The notes under the pieces were generated by a model. That model was not told the origin of the DNA. It ran no database searches and saw nothing but the letters and a program-made list of their open reading frames with translations. DNA of 64,000 nt from Henriciella algicola (GTDB taxonomy: Bacteria; Pseudomonadota; Alphaproteobacteria; Caulobacterales; Hyphomonadaceae), in NCBI RefSeq assembly GCF_003576245.1, contig NZ_QWGA01000008.1:486031-550030 (forward strand). Reading direction: 5' to 3'. Below, piece after piece: positions 1-8,723 of the stretch. The first letter of the stretch is position 1, and every line of letters begins with the position of its first letter. Both the position numbers and the translations under genes were made by a program.

Positions 1-3000
1 TCCTGAACGGCCCCGGTGAGCGTGTCGCGGGGCCCGATCTCGATAAAGGTCTGCACGCCGTCGGCATGCGCGGCGCGGAGCGTCGCCGGGAAATTGATTG
101 GCGCGATGGCCTGCCCTGTCAGCATATTGGCGGCGCTGTCGGCCGAGACGTCATATGCGCCGTTGATGGCGTTGGCGTAGAAGCGCACGCCGCCCGGCGC
201 CTTCGTCTTTCTGAAGTGAAGCTGATGCCAGGTCTTCTCATAAGGCAGCATGGCCGGGGTGTGCACGGTAAGGTCATGCGGCACGCGGATCGCTGCCGCG
301 CCGAGCCGCTTTATGACGCGCTGGCAGGCGATCGCCTCACCAGAAATGACCACATCGCTAGCGCTATAGATGATGGTGATGTCGCAGCGCGGCTCTGGCT
401 TGATGGCGTCGCGGACAGCCGCCTCGCTGGTGCGCAGGCGCCATGTTGCCCATTCAATCTGGGCCTTCTCGCCCCATGCCTTGCGGGCGGTTTCGAACGC
501 GCCTGCGAGGTAGCGATCATACATGCCGCTTTCGCCAATCGTGCCCATCAGTCCGTCAGCATCGACCCATGCGCCAAAGGCGATGAGCGAATTAGTCTCG
601 CCGGAAGAAAGCCCCATGGCGACTGTCGGGTTGAGACCAAGTTTCTTCGTCAGGAGGAGATGCTGGGCCTGCGAGACGAGCGTGGTGGCGCGCAGCTGGC
701 TGAAGGCGCTTTCAAGGCCAGTGGCGAGCGTGTCGGCCACAGATTGAGCTGCCGGGAAACGCTGGGTGACAAGCTTGCCGAGAGATGGGAAGGCGGAGAA
801 GAGATCGCGCCCCATGCCGGGATAAGCTGCAGCCGCGCCGGTGAAGACAAAGGCGAGATCACCCTTTGGCGCGCCCGCACCGAAATGGATGCCGTCGCCG
901 CTCTCAAGCCTGCCTGAACGAAGGCGCGAGGCAGCTTCGAGGCGAAGCGCCGTCATCTCTTCAGGGCGTGAGGCGAGCAGGGCGACCCGGTGGTTGCCCT
1001 CGCTGGCTTGTTTCTGGCTTTCAAGGCAGGCGATGAGCGCGTCGCGGCTGTCGGCGCCATAGGTTTCAAGCTGCGGCGGCGGGCGCAGCAGGTCTGGCGA
1101 GGGTTGTGGGCGCGTCTTCAGTTTGATGGCGGCCCCCGCGACAGCTGGGCGCGTGGCTGAGTTGTCGAGCCGCGGGATGAGACCCGTATCGGCAAGTTCG
1201 AGGCCGCGCGCGGCGGCTTCGGCCTGCAGGCCAAGTTCGACGAGGCTGCCCGCCGCATGGGCATGGCCATAGATGCGGGAGATGAGGGCGTTTGGCGCCT
1301 GGCCCGCTTCAATGCGGAGCGTGCGGATCTCAGTTGCTGACGGCGCGTCCGCGCTGCGCTGCAGGATGAGGGCTGCGGCGGCGTCGCCTGTGCGCGCACT
1401 GCCCGTGGCGGCGTGAACCTCATCGCTGGACAGGTCGGCGGCGGCGACGATGGCGGCGTCGATCTCGCCCGCCTGAAGCGCGCGGATGGCAAGCTCTGCA
1501 ACGCGAAGGCCGGACGCTTCCTCCTCCATCACGGCAAATCCCAGCGCGCGCCAGTCGCCGCGCACATTCAGCCGGTTTGCAGAAACGTTCGGCATCGCGC
1601 CAAGGACGTCGCCAGCTTTCAGTGGCGCGGCAATGGCGTTGCGGGCAGCGTCCGCCTCTGGCGATGATGCGCTAAGGCCCAAGCGCTCCGAAATCCGTGC
1701 ACGGAGCATCCAGCGGGCCGCTTCGGGGGCACAGCTGAAACCGGTGTAGACGCCGACGCGCGCGCCGTCTGGCAGGGCTGTGCGCGAAAGCGCTTCGTCG
1801 ACCGCGTCCCAGAGCGCGACCTGCTGGCCCTGTGCTGAAGAAAGATCTGAAGGCGGTGCGCGAAGCGCTTTCGGATCGGCATGGGTTTCTGTCATCGAGC
1901 CGCGCGCATCCTTTGGCGGGCGCATCAGGCGTTGAAGCACGCGCGCGACGCCGCGATCCGGGCCAAGGGAAAGGCCGGTGGCGGTGACGGCGATATGGGG
2001 CGGTTTCTGTTCGGGCTTTACGGCCTTTCGGCGCGCGCGATGACCGTCATCGGCGGCAAGGATCAGATGGGCATTGTTGCCGCCAAAACCGAAATTGGAG
2101 AGGGCCGCGACGCGCGGGCGGTCGTCCGGCCACTTGCCTTGCCGGGCGGGGGTCAGGCCGCCTGCGTCAAAGCCCGCGATGGCGTCGCCTTCAAGCCGCG
2201 TCGGCGGGATGATGCCCTCATTGACGGCATAAGTGAGCTTGATGAGGCTCGCCATGCCAGCGGCCGTGATGAGGTGGCCGAGATTGCCTTTGAGCGACCC
2301 CATCGGGAGGTCGTCCATGCCCTCGAAATGGGCGGCGGTTGCGGCGAGTTCGACAGCATCGCCCGTGCGTGTGCCGGTAGCGTGCGCTTCAACGAGACCA
2401 ATGTCGCGTGACGGGTCGAGGCCTGCACCTGCCCAAGCGGCGGCCATGGCTTCGCGCTGGCCATCGCCATCTGGGGCGAGCAGGGATTTGCGGCGGCCAT
2501 CATTGGAAAGACCAATGCCGCGAATAACGCCGAAGACGCGGTCGGCGAGGTCGCAGTCTGACAGGCGTTTGAGGACGATGGCGGCGGCGCCTTCTGCCGG
2601 GACAAGGCCATCTGCGCCGTCCACAAATGGCCGTGAACGGCCTGTCGGTGAGAGTGCGTTGAGGGCGGAAAAACCCTGATGAAGGATGAGATTGTCTGCG
2701 CCGTTTACAGCTGCGGCGACGACGATATCGAGGCTGTGATCCTGCAAGCGGTCGCAGGCGAGCTTGATGGCGTAGAGCGAAGACGCGCAGGCCGCATCGA
2801 TGGCGAAGGCTGGGCCCGCCGCGCCGAGCGAGCGGGCAAGAAGCTGCGCGGGGCCGCCTGTGTTGAAGCGGTTTTGCGGGTCGATGTCGGACGTGCCATC
2901 GAGCCAGATGTCTGCGGCATAGTCAGAGAGCGCGCGGCTCGGATAGCCGAGATTACCCGCGATGACGCCGATCCGGTTCTTTCGCGCCTTGGGTTGTCCG

Positions 3001-3308
3001 GCCTCACGCCAGGCTTCGCGGCCAGCATGCAGCAGCCACTGAAACACGGGGTCGAGGTCGCTTGCGTCGATGTCATCGAGGTCATGGGCGGCAGGGGCGA
3101 AGACCTTGTCGAAGCCGGTGACGAAGGCGCCCTTGTAGCCTAGTGCTTCGTGTTCGGCGTCGGTAACGCCCCATTTGCCGGGCGGGGCGTCGGTGATGAG
3201 ACTTTTTTCATCCAGCACTGCGCGCCAGAGCTCAGCAGGCGACAACGCGCCGGGGAGGACGCAGCCGCGCCCGACAATGGCGATCGGGTCGAATTTCGCC
3301 TCAGACAT
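1..3308 (-). CDS. pfa3: Pfa3-like PUFA/polyketide synthase, KS-CLF-AT, partial (3' end beyond window)
   Basis: An open frame of 1,102 codons from the ATG at 3308 to the window edge with no stop; I translated it throughout. Residues about 5-430 are a ketosynthase with the full triad: Cys174 in DAACASS, His309 in EAHATGT and His345 in GNLGH. Residues about 440-770 are a second KS-like fold in which the cysteine position holds Glu597 (FAVMEEEASG), as in a chain-length factor. From about 835 there is an acyltransferase with Ser901 in GLSSGE and His1016 in LTVHTPAM. KS-CLF-AT is the order seen in myxobacterial Pfa3, where dehydratase domains follow; those would lie outside the window. The start overlaps the ketoreductase stop by 8 bases (ATGTCTGA), suggesting coupled translation. 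Role: chain extension in an iterative fatty-acid-like synthase. Product unknown. Confidence 0.88.
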   Translation of the reverse strand, partial: MSEAKFDPIAIVGRGCVLPGALSPAELWRAVLDEKSLITDAPPGKWGVTDAEHEALGYKGAFVTGFDKVFAPAAHDLDDIDASDLDPVFQWLLHAGREAWREAGQPKARKNRIGVIAGNLGYPSRALSDYAADIWLDGTSDIDPQNRFNTGGPAQLLARSLGAAGPAFAIDAACASSLYAIKLACDRLQDHSLDIVVAAAVNGADNLILHQGFSALNALSPTGRSRPFVDGADGLVPAEGAAAIVLKRLSDCDLADRVFGVIRGIGLSNDGRRKSLLAPDGDGQREAMAAAWAGAGLDPSRDIGLVEAHATGTRTGDAVELAATAAHFEGMDDLPMGSLKGNLGHLITAAGMASLIKLTYAVNEGIIPPTRLEGDAIAGFDAGGLTPARQGKWPDDRPRVAALSNFGFGGNNAHLILAADDGHRARRKAVKPEQKPPHIAVTATGLSLGPDRGVARVLQRLMRPPKDARGSMTETHADPKALRAPPSDLSSAQGQQVALWDAVDEALSRTALPDGARVGVYTGFSCAPEAARWMLRARISERLGLSASSPEADAARNAIAAPLKAGDVLGAMPNVSANRLNVRGDWRALGFAVMEEEASGLRVAELAIRALQAGEIDAAIVAAADLSSDEVHAATGSARTGDAAAALILQRSADAPSATEIRTLRIEAGQAPNALISRIYGHAHAAGSLVELGLQAEAAARGLELADTGLIPRLDNSATRPAVAGAAIKLKTRPQPSPDLLRPPPQLETYGADSRDALIACLESQKQASEGNHRVALLASRPEEMTALRLEAASRLRSGRLESGDGIHFGAGAPKGDLAFVFTGAAAAYPGMGRDLFSAFPSLGKLVTQRFPAAQSVADTLATGLESAFSQLRATTLVSQAQHLLLTKKLGLNPTVAMGLSSGETNSLIAFGAWVDADGLMGTIGESGMYDRYLAGAFETARKAWGEKAQIEWATWRLRTSEAAVRDAIKPEPRCDITIIYSASDVVISGEAIACQRVIKRLGAAAIRVPHDLTVHTPAMLPYEKTWHQLHFRKTKAPGGVRFYANAINGAYDVSADSAANMLTGQAIAPINFPATLRAAHADGVQTFIEIGPRDTLTGAVQ

Positions 3309-4710
3309 GCGCGATCTCCGCACCGGCAACGAGCTCGACCGGGCAGGCGGCGCCTGCGAGAACCGCGTCGGCGAAGGCGTTGGCCCCGGCGGCTTTCGAT
3401 ATCAGAGGGACGCCAAGCTCTGCGAATTTTGCGCGAAGGCCGTCATCCACCATGCCGCCATCCCATGGGCCCCAATTGATGGAGGTGATGGCGGCGGTCG
3501 GATTAGCCGATTTCAGCCACCAGGCCATGCGGTTCAGGATTTCATTCGCCATGGCGTAGTCGGCCTGGCCCGCATTGCCATAGCGGGCGGCGACGGAAGA
3601 GAAGAAGACAACGGTTTTTAGCTGGCTCGTGTCGAGCTGCGAGATAAGGGCTTCGAGGCCGCCAATCTTGGGGCCGAAAACGCGGGCGATCTGTTCGGGC
3701 GTTTTCTCGCGGATCAGCTTGTCGGCAAGCACGCCTGCGCCATGGACGAGGCCCGTAATCTCACCCAGCTGGCTGCGAATATTGGCGAGGGCTGCGCCGA
3801 GGGCGGCAGGGTCGGAAACGTCTGCCGGGATGTAGTGCGCCTCACCGCCCGCGCGGGCGATAGCGTCCAGCGTTTCGCGGATTTCAGCGCCTGACAGAAG
3901 GGCGCGGGCACGGCGGTTTAGCGCGGCAGGCGTGATCTTCTCGCCAGCGTCCTTGGCCGCCTTGGCGAGGGCGCCTCGCAGCGCCTTTTCATCGGTGGTG
4001 ACGGGAAGGCCTGCGGGCCATGGCGTGATCTCTGAGCGGCCGAGCAACGCAAAGCGCGCGCCTGTGCGCCGGGCGAGTTCGATCACGCAGTCTGCTGTCA
4101 CGCCGCGCGCGCCGCCGGTGACGAGGATAACGTCCTGAGCGCCAAGCCTTCCGGGTTGGTTGCGGGGCAGGGTGAAGTCTGTGTCCTGCGGCAGGTAACG
4201 CCCAGCGGGGCTGAGGCCTGCGGTAGGTGCTGTGCCGCCCGTGAGCAACTCTTCGGCAAGGTGGCTGGCGGCGAGGGCCGTGCCGAATCCAGCCACGTCG
4301 ATATCGATCAGGCGGATTGTGGCGGCGGTGAATTCACGCGCGGCGGTGCGGGCGAGGCCGGAAAGCCCGCCGCGCCAGGCCCGGTGGTCGTGCGGTTGGA
4401 ATAGGCCGCCTGTATCCTGAAGCAGGATGACTGTGCCGCCTTGTGCCTCGAGTTGCTGGGCGTTGATCTTTAGCGCAGCGACGGCATCTGCGTGCAATGT
4501 CTCTCGCGGGCTGGCGAGGCCGTGGGCGAGGATCAGGGCGCTGGCTGTCCCGCTGGGGCTGGTGACGGCGTTGACCCTGAAGCCCGATGCGTTGAGGGCG
4601 GTGACAAAGGGCTGCGCTGCGCTGAGGTCCGGCGTCACCCATTCAATCAGCGATGCTTCGCGCAGGCCCGGTGTCACCCGTCCGATGGCGGACTGGCTGA
4701 CATAGGCCAC
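3301..4710 (-). CDS. Ketoreductase region of Pfa2-like synthase (probably the C-terminal part of the upstream ORF)
   Basis: Encodes a polyketide-type ketoreductase. The N-terminal 190 residues are a structural subdomain, followed by a Rossmann fold (VTGGARGVTA near residue 197) and the catalytic Ser and Tyr in VVFFSSVAARYGNAGQADYAMAN. It would reduce beta-ketoacyl chains with NADPH. The annotated start is a GTG at 4710 without a convincing ribosome site, and the frame stays open upstream through a Pro/Ala-rich linker to 4818, inside the second ACP. In PfaA/Pfa2 proteins the ketoreductase is fused after the ACP array, so I infer that this is normally made as part of the upstream protein by a -1 shift at 4809-4815, or that a base is missing there in the assembly. 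No dehydratase domain follows the ketoreductase. Confidence 0.85.
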   Translation of the reverse strand: MAYVSQSAIGRVTPGLREASLIEWVTPDLSAAQPFVTALNASGFRVNAVTSPSGTASALILAHGLASPRETLHADAVAALKINAQQLEAQGGTVILLQDTGGLFQPHDHRAWRGGLSGLARTAAREFTAATIRLIDIDVAGFGTALAASHLAEELLTGGTAPTAGLSPAGRYLPQDTDFTLPRNQPGRLGAQDVILVTGGARGVTADCVIELARRTGARFALLGRSEITPWPAGLPVTTDEKALRGALAKAAKDAGEKITPAALNRRARALLSGAEIRETLDAIARAGGEAHYIPADVSDPAALGAALANIRSQLGEITGLVHGAGVLADKLIREKTPEQIARVFGPKIGGLEALISQLDTSQLKTVVFFSSVAARYGNAGQADYAMANEILNRMAWWLKSANPTAAITSINWGPWDGGMVDDGLRAKFAELGVPLISKAAGANAFADAVLAGAACPVELVAGAEIAHV

Positions 4711-4767
4711 AGCCTTGAGGGGCAGGGATGGAAGCGTTGCGGCCTCCTGCCCGGGAGCTGGCGAAGC

Positions 4768-4815
4768 GGGGCGGGCAGCGTCAGGCGACGCCGGCGCGCC
4801 CCCTAGCCAAAAAAA
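4768..4815 (-). other. Candidate -1 ribosomal frameshift signal (T TTT TTT plus downstream stems)
   Basis: Reading the minus strand, the ACP frame ends GAT TTT TTT GGC TAG. The seven T residues (4815-4809) form a canonical X XXY YYZ slippery heptamer in the zero frame. A -1 slip continues as TGG CTA GGG and stays open through the linker into the ketoreductase. Six bases after the heptamer, GGGGCG (4802-4797) can pair with CGCCCC (4773-4768). Inside that loop GCGTC (4791-4787) pairs with GACGC (4782-4778) around a four-base loop. Slippery site, spacer and structure are all present. The competing explanation is an undercalled eighth T, which gives the same fused frame. Confidence 0.6.
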
Positions 4816-7800
4816 TCGGCGATCTTTCGGATGGAGCGCAGCTCTGCGATCTGTTCCGGCTCGACCTCTGGCAGGTTCGGCATCTGCTCACGCAGGGCAG
4901 AGAGGATCTCGACCTGCTTGATGGAGTCGACACCAAGCTCGCCCTCAAGGTCCATATCGTCTTCGAGCATTTCAGGCGGATAGCCTGTCTTGTCGGCGAT
5001 AAGATTGCGGACAAGTTCGGTCATGTTGATGCCGGACGGGGCTGCCGGTGTGGGCGCTGGCGCGGCGGTGTCTATGTGATGGCCGTAGCCATTGCCATTG
5101 GCGTGGACGGCTGGGGCCGCTGGTGCGAGCGCCGGGGTGGCGCTGGCCGATGGGCTGAGGAACGCCGCGATCTTCGCGATCGTGCGAAGCTCTGCGATCT
5201 GTTCAGGCTCGATTTCCGGCAGGCTCGGCATCTTTTCGCGCAGGGCCGAGAGGATCTCGACCTGTTTGATGGAGTCGACGCCGAGCTCCCCCTCAAGGTC
5301 CATATCGGGTTCGAGCATGTCGGATGGGTAACCGGTCTTTTCAGCGACCAGGCTGGTCACCAGCGCGGTGAAGTCCTGCGCCGCTGGCGCGGCAGGGGCA
5401 GGGGCAGGCACTGGAGCGGGGACCGGTGCCGCCATGACCGGTGCAGGTGCCGGTGCTGCCGGGGCGGGGGCTGGCGCAGGTTGAGGTGCAGGCGCTGCTG
5501 CAACCGGCGGTGGCGCGGGTGGCGCCACAGGCTGAGGCGCTGGCGCGGCCTGCGGTTGCGGCGCTACGGCAGGGACGGCGCTGGCCGAGGCAAGCATTGC
5601 CTGCGTTGCCTGCATATACTGAGCGTGCGCCGCCTGCAGCGTCTGCATGTAGGCATTGTGCGCCTCCGTCATCTGCGCGTGGATCTGCGCGGCGGCGGAG
5701 GCGGGAGCGGTCTGGCGGGGCTCAGTCATGGGCGAAGGTCCTGGCTGGAGTGACTTTACAGAAGAAGGTGTTGGCGGCGTCGGCTTCGAAGCAATCGGGT
5801 CTGGAGGGGCTGATAAGGTATCGACAGTCCTGGGCCGGACCTTCTCTGCATTCGGCGGCGGGAGGGCCGCTGCGCCGCCTTTGGGCGGATACGGTTTGTT
5901 GTAATTGGCGCCGGTAAGGTCGATCGCGTGTTTGGAGCGGGCTTTGCGTGGTTCGGGCGCTGGCATGTTGGCAAAGAGCGCTTCGAGGTCGACTTCATGG
6001 CCAAGGACAGCCAGCTTGCCGATGCCAGCGAGGAAGGCGGCAAGGCCGCTGCCTTTCTTGTCATCGAGCGCGACGGCCGTCGCCTTGCCCGGAAGGATCT
6101 GGCCGACAAGCGCGGTCAGCACCGTGCCCGGGCCAGCCTCTACGAAGGTGGTAACGCCGGCCTCATGCATGGCCTCAATGATTTCACGGAAGCGGACGGG
6201 GCTTTCGATCTGTCCGGCGAGGAGGTCGCGCTGCTTGTCATAGGCAAGCGGGTAACGTTTGGCCGAAGCATTGGCGAAAACCGGGAAGTCAGCCTTGGCA
6301 AAGTCGGTCTTGCCGAGCGCCTTGCGGAACGGGGCAACGGCCCCTGCGACGATGGGCGAGTGGAAGGCTGACGCGACCGGCAGGCGGCGCGCCTTGATGC
6401 CTGCCGCCTCAATCGCGAGACGGGCCGCTTCGATGGCTTCGACAGGGCCGGAAAGCACAGTCTGGGTCGGTGCATTGTCATTGGCGACGACGACGTCGGG
6501 ATGATTTTTGAGGATCGGCGTGAGCTGCTCGCTTGAGGCCTGCGTCGCCAGCATGGCGCCTTCATTGTCGGCGGCGGCCTGGCTCATCAGCTTGGCCCGT
6601 TTGACCGCCGTCGAGAGAGTATCCTTGTCAGAGAGAACACCGGCGGCATTGAGCGCCATGATCTCACCAAAGCTGTGGCCTGCGGCCATGTCGGCATTGA
6701 GGCCGGACTTCTCCAGCACGGCGAGTACGGCCAGCGACGCGGCAGCGAGGGCTGGCTGTGCATTCTCCATGGCGGTTAGCGTATCGGCCTGCGCCTTGGC
6801 GTCCTCATCATTGAAAGCAGATGGCGGAAAGGCGAGCCGGTGAAGGCCCAGCTTGCCCGCTTTCTTGTGGCTTGCCGCAAAGTCCCATGCCGCGCGCGCC
6901 TCAGGGAAGGCGAGCGCGAGTTCGCGGCCCATGCCGACATACTGGCTGCCCTGTCCAGGCATGAGATAGGCGAGCTTTCCGGGCGCGGCCTTGCTGAGGC
7001 TGACGCTGGCGCCTTTCGGCAGGGGCGCCGTTTCGGCCGTGCCAGCGCGAATGAGCGAGGCAAGCTTTGCAGCCTTGGTCGCGAAGTCCTTATTGTCACT
7101 CGCCGTGATAGCTGCGCGGCAGACCGCGTCAGCGGCAAATGAGGCGTGGCTTTCGCTGGCCGCGATGGCGAGGTCTTCCTCATGCACCAGCTTCGAAGCG
7201 ATGGCCTCAATGGACTTGGCGAGGTTGTCCGGCGTGTCGGCCGAGACCATGACCAGTTCGGCAGGCAAAATGCGGTCGGGGTGAGGGGCGAGCTGGCCGG
7301 TGTATTCTTCCAGCGTGACGTGGAAGTTCGAGCCGCCAAAACCGAATGAGCTGACAGAGGCGCGGCGGGCATGCGACTTGTCCCTGATCCAGGGGCGTAG
7401 CTCACGGTTTACGTAGAAGGGTGACCCGGCGAGCGCAGGTGCGGGCTGGTCGACTTTCAGCGTCGGGGGTAGCGCCTTGCGAGAGAGCGCCATGACGGTC
7501 TTGATCAGGCTGGCTGAGCCTGCAGCCGACTTGGTGTGGCCGATCTGCGATTTCACAGAGCCAATGGCGCACCATGGGTCTGAGACGCTTTCGCCTTCTT
7601 CGCAGAAGACTAGCTTGAGGCCGGAGATTTCGGCAGCGTCGCCGGCCTTTGTACCGGTGCCGTGTGCTTCGACCAGTTCGACAGAGCGCGGGTTATAGCC
7701 CGCCTGCTCATAGGCGCGCGCCAGTGCGCGGGCCTGGCCATCAGGCAGCGGGGCATAGATGGCGGTGGCGCGGCCGTCAGAGCCTGCGCCGATGCCCTTG

Positions 7801-8696
7801 ATGACCGCGTGAATACGGTTTCCGTCCCGCTCTGCATCGGCGAGGCGGCGGAGCGCGAGTATGCCGATGCCTTCGCCAAGCATGGTGCCGTCGGCCTTGT
7901 CCGAGAATGGACGGCAATCTCCTGTCGGCGACAGGGCCGGGGTCTTGGAAAAGCACATATACATGAGGATGTCGTTCAGCGCGTCGACACCGCCCGTCAG
8001 AACAAGGTCACTGTCGCCAGCACGAAGTTCATGTATGGCGCCGTGCAGGGCCGAGAGGGATGAGGCGCAGGCCGCATCGGTCACATAGTTCGAGCCACCA
8101 AGGTCCATCCGGTTGGCAATCCGCCCGGCGACCACATTCCCGAGAAGGCCGGGGAAGGTGCTTTCTTTCCACTCTGAGAAATTTTCCGAAATCCTGTCGG
8201 CGATTGCCTGCACCTGCGTTTCCGGCAGGCCAGCCTCACGCAGGCCTTTGACCCAGGACGGGCGTTGCAGGCGGCCAGACATATGCCCGACGAGTTCAGT
8301 GGCGGATGCAACGCCGAGAATGCAGGAGGTACGCTTGCGATCGATTGTGCCATTGGTCGCCTTCTCAGCCTCATCCAGCGCGGTCTGCGCGACCATGAGG
8401 GCGAGCAGCTGGGCGCTGTCAGTCGCGTCGATCTGGTTAGGCGGGATGCCAAAGGAGAGCGGGTCGAAGCCCTGCGGCGAGAGAAAGCCGCCGCGCTCGC
8501 CATAGGTCTTGTCACGGGCGCGCGGGTTGGCGTCGTAATAGTCCTCGATCAGCCAATGGGTCGGCGGGACCGGTCCCAGCGTGTCGACGCCTTCTGCGAT
8601 ATCGCGCCAGAAGCCCGGCGTGTCCCCGCGGCCCGGGAACATGGCGCCGTAGCCCACGATTGCGATGTCTGCTGGTCCTGACGTTCTGTCTGCCAT
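4803..8696 (-). CDS. pfaA: Pfa2/PfaA-like synthase, KS-AT-ACP-ACP (ends at a candidate frameshift)
   Basis: 1,297 residues. Ketosynthase at 10-465 with Cys210 (DAACASS), His345 (EAHGTGT) and His387 (GHTKSAAG). Malonyl-type acyltransferase at about 575-870 with Ser675 in GHSFGE and His779 in SAFHS. Then a helix-forming stretch at 1001-1040 rich in His, Tyr, Met and Gln, a long Pro/Ala linker at 1040-1105, and two carrier domains with phosphopantetheine serines 1142 and 1258, both in LGVDSIKQVEIL. PfaA proteins usually carry more carriers and continue into a ketoreductase; here the ORF stops at TAG one codon after a seven-T run, and the ketoreductase continues in the -1 frame. With the shift the protein would be 1,798 residues. 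It starts 27 bases after the PfaD-like gene, so the genes form one operon. No phosphopantetheinyl transferase gene is visible in the window. Confidence 0.92.
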   Translation of the reverse strand: MADRTSGPADIAIVGYGAMFPGRGDTPGFWRDIAEGVDTLGPVPPTHWLIEDYYDANPRARDKTYGERGGFLSPQGFDPLSFGIPPNQIDATDSAQLLALMVAQTALDEAEKATNGTIDRKRTSCILGVASATELVGHMSGRLQRPSWVKGLREAGLPETQVQAIADRISENFSEWKESTFPGLLGNVVAGRIANRMDLGGSNYVTDAACASSLSALHGAIHELRAGDSDLVLTGGVDALNDILMYMCFSKTPALSPTGDCRPFSDKADGTMLGEGIGILALRRLADAERDGNRIHAVIKGIGAGSDGRATAIYAPLPDGQARALARAYEQAGYNPRSVELVEAHGTGTKAGDAAEISGLKLVFCEEGESVSDPWCAIGSVKSQIGHTKSAAGSASLIKTVMALSRKALPPTLKVDQPAPALAGSPFYVNRELRPWIRDKSHARRASVSSFGFGGSNFHVTLEEYTGQLAPHPDRILPAELVMVSADTPDNLAKSIEAIASKLVHEEDLAIAASESHASFAADAVCRAAITASDNKDFATKAAKLASLIRAGTAETAPLPKGASVSLSKAAPGKLAYLMPGQGSQYVGMGRELALAFPEARAAWDFAASHKKAGKLGLHRLAFPPSAFNDEDAKAQADTLTAMENAQPALAAASLAVLAVLEKSGLNADMAAGHSFGEIMALNAAGVLSDKDTLSTAVKRAKLMSQAAADNEGAMLATQASSEQLTPILKNHPDVVVANDNAPTQTVLSGPVEAIEAARLAIEAAGIKARRLPVASAFHSPIVAGAVAPFRKALGKTDFAKADFPVFANASAKRYPLAYDKQRDLLAGQIESPVRFREIIEAMHEAGVTTFVEAGPGTVLTALVGQILPGKATAVALDDKKGSGLAAFLAGIGKLAVLGHEVDLEALFANMPAPEPRKARSKHAIDLTGANYNKPYPPKGGAAALPPPNAEKVRPRTVDTLSAPPDPIASKPTPPTPSSVKSLQPGPSPMTEPRQTAPASAAAQIHAQMTEAHNAYMQTLQAAHAQYMQATQAMLASASAVPAVAPQPQAAPAPQPVAPPAPPPVAAAPAPQPAPAPAPAAPAPAPVMAAPVPAPVPAPAPAAPAAQDFTALVTSLVAEKTGYPSDMLEPDMDLEGELGVDSIKQVEILSALREKMPSLPEIEPEQIAELRTIAKIAAFLSPSASATPALAPAAPAVHANGNGYGHHIDTAAPAPTPAAPSGINMTELVRNLIADKTGYPPEMLEDDMDLEGELGVDSIKQVEILSALREQMPNLPEVEPEQIAELRSIRKIADFFG
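4836..5330 (-). repeat. Two near-identical tandem acyl-carrier-protein coding units
   Basis: The two carrier domains of the PfaA-like gene are encoded by closely similar DNA, for example the blocks around 4836-4960 and 5190-5310, which share most bases around the phosphopantetheine serine. The proteins agree almost completely over the core from the DMDLEGELGVDSIKQVEILS region to the EPEQIAELR region. This is the usual sign of carrier duplication within Pfa synthases, where carrier number varies by recombination. Only two copies are present, a low count for the family. Confidence 0.85.
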
Positions 8697-8723
8697 TATG
8701 TGTCTCAGCCCCTCAGCCAGAGA

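Noticed and set aside
3301..4710. Ketoreductase as an independent gene starting at GTG 4710
   Set aside because: No good ribosome site, and the frame is open upstream into the ACP with a typical Pro/Ala linker; fusion by frameshift or a corrected base fits the family better. Kept as a feature with this caveat.
4728..5753. 341-codon plus-strand ORF, very Arg/Gly rich
   Set aside because: Antisense shadow of the ACP and Pro/Ala linker region of the PfaA-like gene; composition is that of a GC-rich shadow frame.
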